Shown here piece after piece: positions 8,773 to 20,285 of a stretch of 33,589 bases of DNA (position 1 is the stretch's first letter; each line of letters starts with the position of its first letter). A model generated the notes under the pieces. That model made no database searches, was not told where the DNA came from, and was given only the letters and a program-made list of their open reading frames with translations. The position numbers and the translations under genes were made by a program. Origin of the DNA: Methylophaga lonarensis MPL (lineage in GTDB: Bacteria; Pseudomonadota; Gammaproteobacteria; Nitrosococcales; Methylophagaceae); NCBI RefSeq assembly GCF_000349205.1, contig NZ_APHR01000031.1, positions 17 to 33,605 of the forward strand, read 5' to 3'.

Positions 8773-10073
8773 CCCAGCAGAATATGGTGTGTTTTCGAAC
8801 ACTGCATCTGGAGCAACCCTGGTCGTTCGAGTCCTACCGCAAGGTGGGCGGCTACAGCGTGCTCGAAAATATTCTCAAGGAAGCAGTTCGACCTGAACAC
8901 ATTATCGAACAGATTAAAAATTCTGCCCTTCGCGGCCGAGGCGGGGCGGGTTTTCCGACAGGCTTGAAGTGGAGCTTTATGCCACGCAAAGTCCCTGGTG
9001 CCAAATATATCGTCTGTAACTCCGACGAGGGAGAACCGGGCACCTGCAAGGATCGGGATATTTTGCGATTTAATCCGCATCAGGTCATCGAAGGCATGAT
9101 TATCGCAGGCTATGCGATTGGCGCAGAAACCGGATACAACTACATTCGTGGTGAGTTTTTTGAGCCGATTGAACGTTTTGAACAGGCCATCGCCGAAGCC
9201 CGCCGTGCCGGATATCTCGGCAAAAATATACTGGGCAGTGGCTTCAATTTCGAACTTTATACCCATCCTGGTGCTGGCGCTTATATCTGCGGTGAAGAAA
9301 CAGCCTTGCTCGAATCACTTGAAGGCAAAAAAGGTCAGCCGCGTTACAAGCCGCCATTTCCGGCTGGCTATGGTTTATACGGCCGTCCGACCACGATCAA
9401 CAACACGGAAACATTGGCTTCTATCCCGGTGATATTGCAACACGGTGCGGACTGGTTTCATGAGTTGGGAACACCCAATAATGGCGGCAGTAAAATCTTC
9501 TGCATGTCTGGCCATGTCAACAAGCCGGGTAACTATGAAGTACCCCTGGGAACACCTTTTGCCACACTGCTGGAGTTGGCGGGAGGCGTTCGAGATGGGC
9601 ATCAATTAAAAGCCGTCATCCCCGGTGGCAGCTCAACCCCTGTTGTGCCTGCGGATGTCATGATGCAAGCTGCCATGAGTTACGACGGCATCAGTAAGGC
9701 CGGCTCCATGTTGGGCGCAGGGTCGGTCATCGTCATGGATGACAGTACCTGTATGGTCAAAGCGCTGGAGCGCATTGCCTATTTTTACTACGAAGAGTCC
9801 TGTGGCCAGTGCACACCCTGCCGAGAAGGCACTGGCTGGCTTTATCGAGTGGTCAAGCGTATTGAAGCCGGTGAGGGTCGTCAGGAAGATCTGGATCGGC
9901 TGGTGGAAGTTGCCAGCAATATCAACGGCAATACCATCTGTGCTCTCGGAGAGGCTGCAGCGGCGCCAGTCATCAGTTTTATCAAGCACTTCAGGGAAGA
10001 GTTTCAGTATCACATCGACCATAAACGCTGTATGACAGACAGCCCCATGTTCCAGAAAGCAAGCACATGGTAA
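8769..10073 (+). CDS. nuoF: NADH-quinone oxidoreductase subunit F (51 kDa, NADH/FMN site)
   Basis: A 434-residue flavoprotein that oxidises NADH, passing electrons from FMN to cluster N3. The glycine-rich nucleotide motif [14 protein letters not shown] (about 55-68), the second loop [21 protein letters not shown] (about 166-186; FMN/NADH site), and the cluster ligands C345, C348, C351 ([12 protein letters not shown]) and C391 are all present. I use the ATG at 8769, which overlaps the nuoE stop; an upstream in-frame non-ATG start at 8667 lies deep inside nuoE and has no family counterpart. The end overlaps nuoG by 7 bases. Confidence 0.97.
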   Translation: MTQQNMVCFRTLHLEQPWSFESYRKVGGYSVLENILKEAVRPEHIIEQIKNSALRGRGGAGFPTGLKWSFMPRKVPGAKYIVCNSDEGEPGTCKDRDILRFNPHQVIEGMIIAGYAIGAETGYNYIRGEFFEPIERFEQAIAEARRAGYLGKNILGSGFNFELYTHPGAGAYICGEETALLESLEGKKGQPRYKPPFPAGYGLYGRPTTINNTETLASIPVILQHGADWFHELGTPNNGGSKIFCMSGHVNKPGNYEVPLGTPFATLLELAGGVRDGHQLKAVIPGGSSTPVVPADVMMQAAMSYDGISKAGSMLGAGSVIVMDDSTCMVKALERIAYFYYEESCGQCTPCREGTGWLYRVVKRIEAGEGRQEDLDRLVEVASNINGNTICALGEAAAAPVISFIKHFREEFQYHIDHKRCMTDSPMFQKASTW

Positions 10074-12424
10074 ATATTGAAATTGACGGTATTCCGCTGA
10101 GCGTTGACTCCAGCAAGATGATCATCCAGGCCGCTGATGAGGCCGGGGTGGATATTCCTCGTTTCTGTTACCACAAGAAGTTGTCCGTAGCGGCGAACTG
10201 CCGGATGTGTCTGGTTGAAGTCGATGGCTCGCGTAAGGCATTGCCAGCCTGTGCCACGCTGGTTTCAGAAGGCATGCAGATTCGCACTCAGTCAAAAATT
10301 GCCCGTGATGCGCAACGCGCGGTCATGGAGTTTTTGCTGATCAATCATCCGCTGGATTGCCCGATTTGTGATCAAGGCGGTGAGTGCGAGCTGCAGGACA
10401 TGTCGATGGGCTACGGCGCGGGTGTCAGCCGCTTCAGTGAACGCAAACGCGTGGTGCCGGATAAAAATATCGGCCCTTTGATCCAGACCGATATGACCCG
10501 CTGCATTCATTGCACCCGCTGCGTACGTTTTGGTCAGGAAATTGCCGGCATCAAAGAGCTGGGAGCCACCGGCCGTGGTGAGCATATGGAGATTGGCACC
10601 TATGTCGAACACAGCCTGGTATCGGAACTGTCAGGCAACATCATTGATTTGTGTCCTGTAGGGGCGCTGACTTCCAAACCGTTCCGCTATAAGGCCCGCG
10701 CCTGGGAAATGACGGCCCATCCGTCGGTGGCGCCACATGATGCAGTGGGCTCCAATATCGAAGTGCATGTCCGACGTAATGAAGTCATGCGTGTGGTGCC
10801 TCGTGATAATGAAGACTTGAACGAATCCTGGATTTCCGACCGTGACAGGTTCAGTTATCTAGGGCTGAACCATCCTGAGCGTTGTCTAAAACCGCTGATA
10901 AAAATACAAGGTCAATGGCAAGAGACCGACTGGCAGACGGCACTTGAATATGCCGTGGAAGGATTAAAATCAGTCAAGGCAAAAAATGGTGCCGATCAGA
11001 TCGCCGGACTAATATCGCCAACAGCCACCACAGAAGAAGCTTATTTGTTCCAGAAATGGCTGCGTGGACTGGGAACCGACAATATTGATCATCGCCTGCG
11101 TCAGCAGGACTTTGCAGATGATGCCTGTGACTACAGTTTGCAGGATTGGGATCTGTCAGCTCTGAGCCGCAGTGATGCCATTGTGATGCTGGGCTGTTCG
11201 GTACGCAGTGAACAGCCGATTATTGCCCACCGTATTCGCCAGGCAAATCTGCGAGGCGCTGCGGTTTTTGATATCAACTTTGTTCGTCACGAACTGTTTA
11301 TGCCAGACGTGCATCAGCACGCCGTGTCCCCCAAGGCCATGATGCAAATGCTGTCTGGCATCGTGAAGTCCTTGTTGCCGCTGGCCAAGGACATTGATAC
11401 CAGCGACTGGTTACCTTTGCTGCCTGATAGAAGCCCAACGGCTGCCGAACAGAATGTTGCGATGCAGTTAAGTAACGCCGATGAATCGGTGATCTTGCTC
11501 GGCGAACTGCTGGAACAACATCCTCAAGGTGCAAAATTTCGCAAGCTGGTCAGTTTGATCTGTCGCTTGACCGGTGCAAAACTGGTCTGGCTACCCACGG
11601 CAAACAGTGTGGGGCATTGGCAGGCCGGCGCAATCCCCAGACCTAAAGCCAGTGAAGCCGTACCGCTTAATGCTTTGAGTATGTGGCAACAATCCTGTCG
11701 TGCCTATGTGTTGTTTAATGTTGAACCCGAGCTGGATTGCATCAACCCTTCTTTGGCGATGTCTTCACTGCAACATGCCAGCTTTGTAGTGCAAATCAAC
11801 AACTTTGTCACAGAACAGATGCAGTCCTACGCCGATGTAATCTTGCCACTGGCGGCTTTTACCGAGACATCCGGCACATTTATCAGCATCAACAAGGAAT
11901 GGCAGACTTTCACAGGCGCCGTGGCTGCCAAGGGTGACAGCCGTCCCGGTTGGAAGATATTACGGGTGCTGGGCAATTTGAGTCGACTTTCAGATTTTGA
12001 ATATGTGTCATCAGAAGAAGTCCTCAGTACACTGAAAACCGAACTGAGAATTCAGCCGCATGGAGAACAGCAAACCTATCTGCCAGAGGATCTGCTGCTC
12101 GACAAAGGTTTGACCTATATTTCCGAGGTGCCTTCCTATCGTTGTGATCCGCTAGTGCGTCGCAGTATCGCCCTGCAACAAACGCCGGAAATGCAGGATC
12201 TGACCACCGTTAAAATTCATCCCGAGCTTGCGGAAAAACTGAGTCTGCAAGACGGACAGCAAGTGCTGCTTTCACAAAATGACCAACAGCATGCCCTTGA
12301 ACTCAGACTGGATGAAACGATAGCTCACGATTGTGTTTACCTGCCAGCGACTACCTCGGTCAGTGCCCGGCTAGGGGCTGGTATGACAGGCGTTGAAATC
12401 AAATCGGCCGGGAGCCTGACATGA
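10067..12424 (+). CDS. nuoG: NADH-quinone oxidoreductase subunit G (75 kDa type)
   Basis: A 785-residue iron-sulfur protein. Ligands visible: [2Fe-2S] N1b C34, C45, C48, C62; [4Fe-4S] N5 with its histidine, H94, C98, C101, C107; [4Fe-4S] N4 C146, C149, C152, C196. The following molybdopterin-oxidoreductase-like domain (about 220 onward) has no cofactor role in complex I. At the place where some bacteria carry the extra N7 cluster the sequence is [15 protein letters not shown], without cysteines, so N7 is absent. The start overlaps nuoF and the stop overlaps nuoH (ATGA). Confidence 0.97.
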   Translation: MVNIEIDGIPLSVDSSKMIIQAADEAGVDIPRFCYHKKLSVAANCRMCLVEVDGSRKALPACATLVSEGMQIRTQSKIARDAQRAVMEFLLINHPLDCPICDQGGECELQDMSMGYGAGVSRFSERKRVVPDKNIGPLIQTDMTRCIHCTRCVRFGQEIAGIKELGATGRGEHMEIGTYVEHSLVSELSGNIIDLCPVGALTSKPFRYKARAWEMTAHPSVAPHDAVGSNIEVHVRRNEVMRVVPRDNEDLNESWISDRDRFSYLGLNHPERCLKPLIKIQGQWQETDWQTALEYAVEGLKSVKAKNGADQIAGLISPTATTEEAYLFQKWLRGLGTDNIDHRLRQQDFADDACDYSLQDWDLSALSRSDAIVMLGCSVRSEQPIIAHRIRQANLRGAAVFDINFVRHELFMPDVHQHAVSPKAMMQMLSGIVKSLLPLAKDIDTSDWLPLLPDRSPTAAEQNVAMQLSNADESVILLGELLEQHPQGAKFRKLVSLICRLTGAKLVWLPTANSVGHWQAGAIPRPKASEAVPLNALSMWQQSCRAYVLFNVEPELDCINPSLAMSSLQHASFVVQINNFVTEQMQSYADVILPLAAFTETSGTFISINKEWQTFTGAVAAKGDSRPGWKILRVLGNLSRLSDFEYVSSEEVLSTLKTELRIQPHGEQQTYLPEDLLLDKGLTYISEVPSYRCDPLVRRSIALQQTPEMQDLTTVKIHPELAEKLSLQDGQQVLLSQNDQQHALELRLDETIAHDCVYLPATTSVSARLGAGMTGVEIKSAGSLT

Positions 12425-13461
12425 TGGAAGGCTTGCTGTATCTGGCTCCCATCATCGGCAAGATTTTGCTGATTGTGATCATCCTGATGATGGCAGTGGC
12501 CTATTTGACCTTGGCAGAGAGAAAAGTCATTGGCTACATACAGCAACGCATTGGACCCAACAGGGTAGGGCCGAGGGGCCTGCTGCAACCGTTAGCTGAC
12601 GGTTTGAAACTGGCAATGAAAGAAGTGATTTTCCCGGCCAGATCCAATCTGTATTTGTTTGTACTTGCACCGGTCATGGCAATTGCACCGGCATTGGCCG
12701 CCTGGGCAGTTATTCCATTTGACGATGGCATGGTGCTGGCGAATATCAACGCCGGTCTACTGTACATTCTTGCCATTACCTCGGTCAGTGTTTACGGCGT
12801 GGTGATTGCTGGCTGGGCCTCCAATTCCCGTTATGCCTTTCTTGGCGCAATGCGTAGTGCCGCGCAGGTGGTTTCTTACGAAATCGCCATGGGTTTTGCG
12901 CTGGTAGGCGTGCTGGTCGCAGCCGGTAGCCTGAACCTTGGCGAGATCGTTATGGCTCAGCAAGGCGGTTTTCTCTATTGGTACTGGCTGCCTTTACTGC
13001 CGTTATTTGTCATCTACTTTATTTCCGGTGTGGCCGAAACCAATCGTGCGCCTTTTGATATGGCGGAGGGGGAGTCGGAAATCGTCGCCGGTTTCCATGT
13101 TGAATACTCGGGCATGGCGTTTGCGCTGTTTTTCCTGGCCGAATATGCCGACATGATCCTGATATCCATGCTTGCTGCTTTGCTGTTTATGGGCGGCTGG
13201 TTATCGCCTTTTGAAGGCATACCTGTCCTCGAGTCCATGTTTTCCTGGGTACCGGGCATCGTTTGGTTGTTGTTGAAAACAGCCATGTTCCTGTTTATCT
13301 ATCTGTGGCTTCGAGCGACTTTTCCACGCTATCGCTATGATCAAATCATGCGTCTTGGCTGGAAGATTTTTATTCCTGTGACCCTGGTGTGGATTGTAGT
13401 GGTGGCAACCGCCAAGGTATTTGAATGGGGCCCCTGGTTCAGTCAATCGGGGGGAATTTGA
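12421..13461 (+). CDS. nuoH: NADH-quinone oxidoreductase subunit H
   Basis: A 346-residue, multi-helix membrane subunit that links the quinone cavity to the proton pumps. Family marks are [20 protein letters not shown] (32-51) and the acidic loop beginning [19 protein letters not shown] (206-224) followed by FHVEYSG. Two consecutive ATG codons (12421 and 12424) could serve as start; the first overlaps the nuoG stop and is taken here. The stop shares one base with the nuoI start. Confidence 0.97.
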   Translation: MMEGLLYLAPIIGKILLIVIILMMAVAYLTLAERKVIGYIQQRIGPNRVGPRGLLQPLADGLKLAMKEVIFPARSNLYLFVLAPVMAIAPALAAWAVIPFDDGMVLANINAGLLYILAITSVSVYGVVIAGWASNSRYAFLGAMRSAAQVVSYEIAMGFALVGVLVAAGSLNLGEIVMAQQGGFLYWYWLPLLPLFVIYFISGVAETNRAPFDMAEGESEIVAGFHVEYSGMAFALFFLAEYADMILISMLAALLFMGGWLSPFEGIPVLESMFSWVPGIVWLLLKTAMFLFIYLWLRATFPRYRYDQIMRLGWKIFIPVTLVWIVVVATAKVFEWGPWFSQSGGI

Positions 13462-13949
13462 TGCGTTCTGTAAAACATTTCTTTAAAAGTTTTCTGCTGT
13501 GGGAGTTACTACAGGGTCTGCGTCTAACGGGGCGTTATCTGTTTTCCCGTAAAGTCACAGTGCAATATCCAGAAGAAAAAACGCCTCAATCGCCAAGATT
13601 TCGTGGTCTGCACGCCTTGCGCCGATATCCCAATGGAGAAGAGCGTTGTATTGGCTGCAAATTGTGCGAAGCCGTCTGTCCGGCCTTGGCGATCACCATC
13701 GAAACCGAGCCGCGGGAAGATGGCTCTCGCCGCACAACCCGTTATGACATTGATTTGTTCAAATGCATTTACTGCGGTTTTTGTGAAGAGTCGTGCCCGG
13801 TGGATTCAATCGTCGAAACGCGAGTGTTTGATTATCACTTCGAAAACCGAGGCGAGAACATCATGAGCAAACAACAATTACTGGCAATCGGTGACAAGTA
13901 TGAGTCACAGATCGCTGCGGACAGGGAGGCCGATGCGCCTTATCGTTAG
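13461..13949 (+). CDS. nuoI: NADH-quinone oxidoreductase subunit I (two 4Fe-4S clusters)
   Basis: A 162-residue ferredoxin-like subunit binding clusters N6a and N6b. Both motifs are complete: C63, C66, C69, C73 in [13 protein letters not shown] and C102, C105, C108, C112 in [13 protein letters not shown]. The start is the ATG at 13461 (TGATG junction with nuoH) preceded by a GGGGGGAA run at about 5 bases. An upstream in-frame start at 13425 would only add residues inside nuoH. Confidence 0.97.
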   Translation: MRSVKHFFKSFLLWELLQGLRLTGRYLFSRKVTVQYPEEKTPQSPRFRGLHALRRYPNGEERCIGCKLCEAVCPALAITIETEPREDGSRRTTRYDIDLFKCIYCGFCEESCPVDSIVETRVFDYHFENRGENIMSKQQLLAIGDKYESQIAADREADAPYR

Positions 13950-13963
13950 GCCGGAACTATAAG

Positions 13964-14578
13964 ATGGAAAAACTGCTGTTTTACTGTTTTGCCGCAATTT
14001 TACTGTTTGCCGCCACCATGGTGATCACTGTGCGTAATCCGGTGCGTGCTGCCTTGTTTCTGGTATTGGCCTTCTTTACCAGTGCGGCGATCTGGCTGAT
14101 GTTGCATGCCGAGTTTTTGGCGATTGCGCTGGTCCTGGTCTATGTCGGAGCGGTACTTGTACTGTTCTTGTTTGTGGTCATGATGCTGGATATTGATCTG
14201 GTGCCACTCAAGGAAGGCTTTACCCGCTATTTACCGCTGGGCATTTTGGTGGCGCTGTTGATTGTGGTTGAGATGATCGCAGTATTGGGTGTCAGCAACT
14301 TCGGCCTGGAGCAGGTCGCTGCACCGCAAATCGATGAATCTGTCAGCAACACCCGGCGATTGGGTTTGCTGCTCTATACCGAATATGTCTATCCGTTCCA
14401 GTTGGCTGCGGTGATTTTGACCGTAGCCATTGTCGCCGCCATCATGCTGACCTTGCGCAGCGGTACGCGTAAAAAACAGGATGCCGGTCAGCAGGTAAAA
14501 GTACAAAAAGCCGATCGTTTGCGAGTGGTCAAAATGGCCTCTGAGCAGACAAAATCGAGCAAGGAGTCTGAGCAATGA
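13964..14578 (+). CDS. nuoJ: NADH-quinone oxidoreductase subunit J
   Basis: A 204-residue membrane subunit with about five helices. The segment [21 protein letters not shown] holds the helix that undergoes conformational change in complex I. The last about 35 residues form a charged, lysine-rich tail ([19 protein letters not shown]). The start lies 14 bases after nuoI, and the stop overlaps the nuoK ATG (ATGA). Confidence 0.96.
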   Translation: MEKLLFYCFAAILLFAATMVITVRNPVRAALFLVLAFFTSAAIWLMLHAEFLAIALVLVYVGAVLVLFLFVVMMLDIDLVPLKEGFTRYLPLGILVALLIVVEMIAVLGVSNFGLEQVAAPQIDESVSNTRRLGLLLYTEYVYPFQLAAVILTVAIVAAIMLTLRSGTRKKQDAGQQVKVQKADRLRVVKMASEQTKSSKESEQ

Positions 14579-14880
14579 TCGCCTTGTCGGATTTCCTGAT
14601 CCTCGGGGCGTTACTGTTCAGTCTGTCGGTGGCCGGAATTTTCCTTAACCGTAAAAACATCATCATATTGCTGATGTGCATCGAGTTGATGCTGCTGGCA
14701 GTCAATCTCAATTTTCTGGCCTTTGCCTATTTTCTGGATGATGCTGCCGGTCAGGTGTTTGTCTTTTTCATACTTACCGTGGCAGCTGCGGAAGCTGCGA
14801 TCGGCTTGGCGATTCTGGTGGTGTTATTCAGAAATCTCAGCACTATCAATGTCGATGAAATTGGCCGGTTAAAGGGGTAA
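14575..14880 (+). CDS. nuoK: NADH-quinone oxidoreductase subunit K
   Basis: A 101-residue, three-helix membrane subunit homologous to MrpC. The two membrane glutamates needed for proton transfer are present: E37 in [12 protein letters not shown] and E73 in [11 protein letters not shown]. Length is exactly typical. It is coupled to nuoJ by a 4-base overlap, and nuoL follows after 3 bases with AAGGG ahead of its start. Confidence 0.97.
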   Translation: MIALSDFLILGALLFSLSVAGIFLNRKNIIILLMCIELMLLAVNLNFLAFAYFLDDAAGQVFVFFILTVAAAEAAIGLAILVVLFRNLSTINVDEIGRLKG

Positions 14881-14883
14881 GGG

Positions 14884-16824
14884 ATGCATTCCAGCCTGCT
14901 ATTATCGATTGTTCTGGCACCACTGTTCGGCAGTATTCTGGCGGGAGTGTTTGGCAAGCAAATTGGTCGTGAATGGTCACATCGCGTGACCATTGCCGGT
15001 GTGGCGATTGCCTTCTTGTTGTCACTATGGGTGCTCAAACTGGTAGTAGTCGACGGTGCCTACTTCAATGCCTCGATTTATCGCTGGTTGCAGGCCGGGC
15101 CGCTGACGTTGGAAATCGGCTTTTTGATTGATACCTTGTCCGCCATCATGATGGTGGTGGTGACGTTTGTTTCGCTGATGGTGCATATCTACACCATCGC
15201 CTACATGCAGGACGATGACGGCTATTGCCGCTTCTTCAGTTATCTGTCGCTGTTCACCTTTTCAATGCTGATGCTGGTGATGGCCAACAATTTCCTGCAA
15301 CTGTTCTTCGGCTGGGAAGCGGTTGGCCTGGTGTCCTATCTGCTGATTGGGTTCTGGTTCAAAAAGCCCACTGCTATTTACGCCAACATGAAAGCATTTC
15401 TGGTCAATCGTGTGGGTGACTTCGGTTTCTTATTGGGCATTGCCGCGGTGTTGATGTATTTCGGCAGTCTTGATTATCAGACTGTATTCAACCAGGCGCC
15501 GATGTTGGCGGATCAGCAGATCAATATCTGGGGCAGCAGTCAGTGGTCACTGATGACGGTGGTGTGCATTTTGTTGTTCATCGGCGCCATGGGTAAATCA
15601 GCACAGGTACCTTTGCATGTCTGGCTGCCTGATTCGATGGAAGGTCCGACACCGATTTCTGCACTGATTCACGCTGCGACCATGGTCACGGCCGGCATAT
15701 TCATGGTGGCAAGAATGTCACCCTTATTTGAGTGGTCAAGCACCGCATTATCCTTTGTGCTGGTGGTGGGTGCGGTGACGGCTTTGTTTATGGGCTTGCT
15801 TGGTTTGGTGCAAAACGATATCAAGCGTGTCATTGCTTATTCAACGCTGTCTCAACTCGGTTACATGACAGTGGCTTTGGGTGTTTCAGCCTATGCCGCC
15901 GGTATTTTCCATTTGTTTACCCACGCCTTTTTCAAGGCACTGCTGTTTCTGGCCGCAGGTTCAGTGATTGTCGCTTTGCATCATGAGCAGGACATTCGCA
16001 AGATGGGCGGACTTAAACAATATTTACCCATCACTTATTGGACCAGCTTGATAGGCACGCTGGCATTGATTGGCTTTCCGGGCTTGTCAGGCTTTTTCTC
16101 CAAGGATGCGATTATTGAAGCGGTCCATGCCTCAACCATTCCGGGTGCTGGCTTTGCTTTGTGGGCGGTGATGATTGGTGTGTTTGTCACGGCTTTATAC
16201 AGTTTCCGTCTGTTCTTCCTGGTGTTTCATGGCAAACCACGCTTTGACGCGCATGGGCATCCACCCCATGAGTCACCTCAATCGATTACCGTGCCGCTGA
16301 TCCTGCTGGCGATTCCATCCGTGCTGGCGGGTTATTTGATTGGCGAAATTGTTTATGGTGACTTTTTCAATGGCGTGATTACGGTGATGCCACACAACGA
16401 TGTGTTGGCTACGGCGGGTTATCACGGACTGCTCGGTTTTGTGCTGCATGGTTTGACAGCCTTGCCAGTCTGGCTGGCACTGGCTGGTGTGTTGACGTCC
16501 TGGTGGTTGTATATCAAGCGACCAGAGCTTCCAGCACAGATCCAGCAACGTTTCTCAGGCATTCATAAGGTTCTGGAAAACAAATACGGTTTTGACAGTT
16601 TTAATGATCGTGTTTTTGCGGGTGGTTCGCGTGGACTAGGCAGGCTGCTGTCCAATGCGGGTGACCGGGTAATGATTGACGGGGTGGTGGTGAACGGCAC
16701 TGCTAGGCTGATCAACCTGATCGCCCGGCTGGGTCGGCACATACAAACCGGCTATCTATACCACTATGCGTTTGCCATGATCCTGGGGGTGTGGCTGCTG
16801 CTCACCTGGTTTGTGAAAGGGTAG
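14884..16824 (+). CDS. nuoL: NADH-quinone oxidoreductase subunit L (distal antiporter-like proton pump)
   Basis: A 646-residue antiporter-like subunit at the far end of the membrane arm. The pumping residues are visible: E145 in FGWEAVGLVSYLLIG and K238 in GAMGKSAQVPLHVWLPD, followed by EGPTPISALIHAATMVTAG. The C-terminal part beyond about residue 540 carries the long lateral helix region (FSGIHKVLENKYGFDSF) and a last membrane helix, so the protein is full length. Confidence 0.97.
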   Translation: MHSSLLLSIVLAPLFGSILAGVFGKQIGREWSHRVTIAGVAIAFLLSLWVLKLVVVDGAYFNASIYRWLQAGPLTLEIGFLIDTLSAIMMVVVTFVSLMVHIYTIAYMQDDDGYCRFFSYLSLFTFSMLMLVMANNFLQLFFGWEAVGLVSYLLIGFWFKKPTAIYANMKAFLVNRVGDFGFLLGIAAVLMYFGSLDYQTVFNQAPMLADQQINIWGSSQWSLMTVVCILLFIGAMGKSAQVPLHVWLPDSMEGPTPISALIHAATMVTAGIFMVARMSPLFEWSSTALSFVLVVGAVTALFMGLLGLVQNDIKRVIAYSTLSQLGYMTVALGVSAYAAGIFHLFTHAFFKALLFLAAGSVIVALHHEQDIRKMGGLKQYLPITYWTSLIGTLALIGFPGLSGFFSKDAIIEAVHASTIPGAGFALWAVMIGVFVTALYSFRLFFLVFHGKPRFDAHGHPPHESPQSITVPLILLAIPSVLAGYLIGEIVYGDFFNGVITVMPHNDVLATAGYHGLLGFVLHGLTALPVWLALAGVLTSWWLYIKRPELPAQIQQRFSGIHKVLENKYGFDSFNDRVFAGGSRGLGRLLSNAGDRVMIDGVVVNGTARLINLIARLGRHIQTGYLYHYAFAMILGVWLLLTWFVKG

Positions 16825-16831
16825 CGGGGCC

Positions 16832-18346
16832 ATGACCTTAACAGATTTACCAATGCTAAGCCTGCTGATCTGGTTGCCAATCTTCGGTGGCTTGATATTG
16901 CTGATGATGCCCGGCGAGCATCGAGGAATCCGAACTGTCGGACTGCTCACGGCGCTACTGACGTTTGTATTGTCATTGTTGCTGATTGCCGGTTTTGACA
17001 GCCAAACCTATGAAATGCAGTTTGTTGAGCGACTGTCCTGGGTGCGGGCATTCAATATCGAGTATTACCTGGGCATCGATGGTTTTTCCATGCCATTGAT
17101 TGTCTTGACCACATTCTCAACCTTGCTGGTAGTGATCGCGGCCTGGGAGGTTATCAAGGATCGGCTGCATTACTATCTGGCTGCTTTCTTGATCATGGAA
17201 GGCATGATGATTGGCGTCTTTTCGGCGCTGGATGCCATCCTGTTTTACGTGTTCTTTGAAGCGATGTTGATACCACTGTTTCTGGTCATCGGTATTTGGG
17301 GCGGCCCCAACCGGGTCTATGCCACCATCAAGTTTTTTCTGTATACCTTCCTTGGCTCGGTGTTTTTGCTGTTGGCATTGTTGTATTTGCAATTTCAGAC
17401 AGGCAGTTTTGCCATTCCTGATTTTCACGCGGTGCCACTGACGCTGAACCAGCAAATCTGGTTGTTTTTGGCATTTTTGATTGCTTTTGCCGTAAAAATA
17501 CCGATGTGGCCAGTGCATACCTGGCTGCCTGATGCTCACGTTGAAGCACCTACCGGTGGTTCGATCATTCTGGCTGCCATCACGCTGAAAATTGGCGGCT
17601 ATGGCTTATTGCGTTTTGCCTTGCCAATCACACCGGATGCCAGCATGACGCTCGACTGGTTGGTCATCATGCTGTCTCTGATTGCCGTGGTTTATATCGG
17701 CTTTGTTGCCTTGGCTCAAACCGATATGAAAAAGCTGATTGCCTATTCGAGTATTGCCCATATGGGCTTTGTCACACTGGGCCTGTTTATCGTGTTTCGC
17801 ATTTTTGCCAACACCAATAATGGCTATGGTGAAGTGCTGGCGATTGAAGGCGCCATGGTTCAGATGATTTCTCACGGCTTTATTGCTGCTGCCATGTTCC
17901 TCAGTGTGGGCGTGTTGTATGACCGCATGCACAGCCGTGATATCTATGCCTATGGCGGCGTAGCCAATCGCATGCCTGTATTTACCGCATTTGCCGTATT
18001 TTTTGCCATGGCCAATGCAGGGTTACCTGGCACTTCTGGTTTTGTCGGCGAATTTATGGTCATTCTGGCGGCGTTTCAGGCTAACTTCTGGTATGCCTTC
18101 CTGGCAGCAACCACATTGATCATCGGGGCCGCTTATACGCTGTGGATGATCAAGCGAGTATTTTTTGGTGAGATTGCAAATGAACAGGTCGCGGCTTTGC
18201 AAGATGTGAATCGACGAGAGTTCTTAATGCTGGCTACGCTGGCGGCCATTGTGCTGTTGATAGGTGTCTGGCCAGATCCCTTGTTGTCGGTGATGCATGC
18301 CTCAGTAGAAAATTTGCTGACCCAACTGGCACAAAGCAAGCTGTAG
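16832..18346 (+). CDS. nuoM: NADH-quinone oxidoreductase subunit M (antiporter-like proton pump)
   Basis: A 504-residue antiporter-like membrane subunit. Conserved E143 lies in [18 protein letters not shown] and K222 in [17 protein letters not shown], followed by [12 protein letters not shown]. It is the middle of the three homologous pumps. It starts 7 bases after nuoL and ends 10 bases before nuoN. Confidence 0.97.
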   Translation: MTLTDLPMLSLLIWLPIFGGLILLMMPGEHRGIRTVGLLTALLTFVLSLLLIAGFDSQTYEMQFVERLSWVRAFNIEYYLGIDGFSMPLIVLTTFSTLLVVIAAWEVIKDRLHYYLAAFLIMEGMMIGVFSALDAILFYVFFEAMLIPLFLVIGIWGGPNRVYATIKFFLYTFLGSVFLLLALLYLQFQTGSFAIPDFHAVPLTLNQQIWLFLAFLIAFAVKIPMWPVHTWLPDAHVEAPTGGSIILAAITLKIGGYGLLRFALPITPDASMTLDWLVIMLSLIAVVYIGFVALAQTDMKKLIAYSSIAHMGFVTLGLFIVFRIFANTNNGYGEVLAIEGAMVQMISHGFIAAAMFLSVGVLYDRMHSRDIYAYGGVANRMPVFTAFAVFFAMANAGLPGTSGFVGEFMVILAAFQANFWYAFLAATTLIIGAAYTLWMIKRVFFGEIANEQVAALQDVNRREFLMLATLAAIVLLIGVWPDPLLSVMHASVENLLTQLAQSKL

Positions 18347-18356
18347 AGGACTGATA

Positions 18357-19790
18357 ATGCCATTTTCGCTCACCAATCCATCTTATGCCTTGCCCGAAAT
18401 GCTGATGTTGGGCTTTGCCTTGGGCTTGTTGTTGTTTATTGCCTTCACCGGCAAAGAAAAAATGAACTGGACCTTCGCGCTGACTCAATTGTCACTTTTT
18501 GCGACGGCACTGGTGATTGTTCTATCCATGGGCGAGCAGGGGCTGGCCTTCAGTGACACCTACATCAAAGATTCACTTTCTGACGTACTCAAACTCAGCA
18601 TCTGTCTGATCAATATGCTGGTACTGCTATATAGCCACGATTACCTCAAAGATCGTGGTCTGCAGCAGGGCGAGTTTTATGTGCTGGTATTGTTTGCCAC
18701 GCTGGGCATGATGGTATTGGTGTCCGCATCACATTTTCTGACCTTGTATCTGGGGCTGGAGCTGATGTCGTTGTGTCTCTATGCATTGGTCGCGATGCAC
18801 CGTGACTCGTTTATTGCCACAGAAGCAGCGATGAAATACTTCATTCTCGGTGCGATTGCCTCGGGCATGCTGCTGTATGGCATGTCGATTATCTATGGCG
18901 TGACAGGCAGCCTGGCGCTGGCAGATATTGCTGTGGCAATTGATAGCGGCATGCTCAACAACACCGTGCTCAGTTTTGGTCTGGTGTTTATTGTCATCGG
19001 CGTGGCATTCAAGTTTGGCGCGGTGCCTTTTCATATGTGGTTGCCAGATGTCTATCAGGGCGCACCGACAGCGGTGACACTGTTTTTGGCCGCAGCCCCA
19101 AAAGTCGCCGCTTTTGCGATGTTGATTCGACTGATGGTTGATGGCTTGGGCGGCGTGCAGGATGCCTGGCAGGACATGTTGATCATGCTGGCGGTACTGT
19201 CGATGATTGTCGGTAATCTGGTTGCAATTGCGCAGACCAATCTGAAGCGAATGCTGGCTTATTCAACCATTTCGCATGTTGGTTTTTTATTGCTGGGGGT
19301 ACTGTCCGGAACAGCTGAGGGATATGCAGCCTCAATGTTCTACACCTTGATCTACGCGCTGATGACGCTGGGTGGTTTTGGCATGATTCTGCTGCTCAGC
19401 AAGCAGGGTTTTGAAGCTGAGGAAATTGCCGATTACAAAGGACTGGGCAAGACACAACCCTGGTATGCACTGATGATGTTGATCTTGATGTTTTCCATGG
19501 CCGGCATCCCGCCACTGGCAGGTTTCTATGCCAAGCTGACGGTGATTAAGGCCGTGGTCGATGTCAACCTGATCACGGTCGCGGTAATTGCAGTACTGAT
19601 GTCGGTCATTGGTGCCTACTATTACCTGAGAGTCATCAAAGTCATGTATTTTGATGCACCAGAACAACAGCTTACCGTGCAGGTTTCGGCCCCAGCGCGT
19701 ATCATGTTCAGCTCGAATGTTTTATTGGTGCTGGGACTGGGCCTGTTCCCGGGGTCGCTTCTGGCAATTTGTGTCACTGTTTTGAGTTAA
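18357..19790 (+). CDS. nuoN: NADH-quinone oxidoreductase subunit N (antiporter-like proton pump)
   Basis: A 477-residue antiporter-like subunit, third proton pump of complex I. E135 lies in [15 protein letters not shown] and K219 in [21 protein letters not shown] good ribosome site, AGAGGA (18345-18350), overlaps the nuoM stop. It closes the canonical A-to-N order without insertions; the DUF2818 gene follows after 2 bases. Confidence 0.97.
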   Translation: MPFSLTNPSYALPEMLMLGFALGLLLFIAFTGKEKMNWTFALTQLSLFATALVIVLSMGEQGLAFSDTYIKDSLSDVLKLSICLINMLVLLYSHDYLKDRGLQQGEFYVLVLFATLGMMVLVSASHFLTLYLGLELMSLCLYALVAMHRDSFIATEAAMKYFILGAIASGMLLYGMSIIYGVTGSLALADIAVAIDSGMLNNTVLSFGLVFIVIGVAFKFGAVPFHMWLPDVYQGAPTAVTLFLAAAPKVAAFAMLIRLMVDGLGGVQDAWQDMLIMLAVLSMIVGNLVAIAQTNLKRMLAYSTISHVGFLLLGVLSGTAEGYAASMFYTLIYALMTLGGFGMILLLSKQGFEAEEIADYKGLGKTQPWYALMMLILMFSMAGIPPLAGFYAKLTVIKAVVDVNLITVAVIAVLMSVIGAYYYLRVIKVMYFDAPEQQLTVQVSAPARIMFSSNVLLVLGLGLFPGSLLAICVTVLS

Positions 19791-19792
19791 TC

Positions 19793-20098
19793 ATGTCTGT
19801 AGCTGCGTTATTGTTGTTGTGGTTCGTGCTGGCCAGTTTGCCTTGGGTCAATGAGCGAACCTTTGTTGTCATCAAAGTCAACACGCCCAAGTCCGCCTGG
19901 ATTCGTCTTGGCGAGGTAGTGGTTTATTATTTTGTGGCCTTGATGGTCGCAGCAGGTTTTGAGCAACGTTTTTCCGGCAATATCTACCAACAAGACTGGG
20001 AGTTTTTTGTGACGACTCTGTGTCTGTTTCTGGTGTTGGCAGTTCCTGCCGTGGTCTACCGTCATCAATGGTTGCCCGAACAACAGAAACAACGTTAG
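19793..20098 (+). CDS. DUF2818 family membrane protein
   Basis: A 101-residue protein with about three hydrophobic segments (3-19, 42-55, 71-89) and the motifs LPWVNERTF and GNIYQQDWEFF. Proteins of this family are known to follow nuoN in many beta- and gammaproteobacteria, so a role in complex I assembly or stability is a reasonable inference, but no function is established. I chose the ATG at 19793, 2 bases after the nuoN stop; an in-frame start at 19769 would lie inside nuoN. It is likely the last gene of the nuo transcript. A weak inverted repeat (20106-20113 with 20133-20140, one mismatch, no T tract) follows. Confidence 0.88.
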   Translation: MSVAALLLLWFVLASLPWVNERTFVVIKVNTPKSAWIRLGEVVVYYFVALMVAAGFEQRFSGNIYQQDWEFFVTTLCLFLVLAVPAVVYRHQWLPEQQKQR

Positions 20099-20214
20099 CG
20101 CATTTCTCAGGGCCAGGCGAAGCAAAACTATCGCCCAGAGCCGATACACTCCCATCCTGACTAGCCTGTTAGCGCACTCATGGATTGGGGGATGCACAGA
20201 CCGTCATTCTGGTT

Positions 20215-20220
20215 TAGAAT
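20215..20220 (+). promoter_or_regulatory. Possible -10 element for the EF-G2 gene
   Basis: TAGAAT at 20215-20220 is a near-consensus -10 hexamer 65 bases before the ATG. No good -35 hexamer lies 16-18 bp upstream. TTGACA at 20260 is too close to the start codon to act as a -35 for this gene. Confidence 0.3.
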
Positions 20221-20285
20221 TGGCGGGTTTAACTCCTTGCTGATGACAATCATCGCTTTTTGACAATCTACAGAGAACAGGATTT

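Noticed and set aside
8562-9266. Antisense reading frame over nuoE/nuoF
   Set aside because: It overlaps two certain complex I genes and its translation shows no family features.
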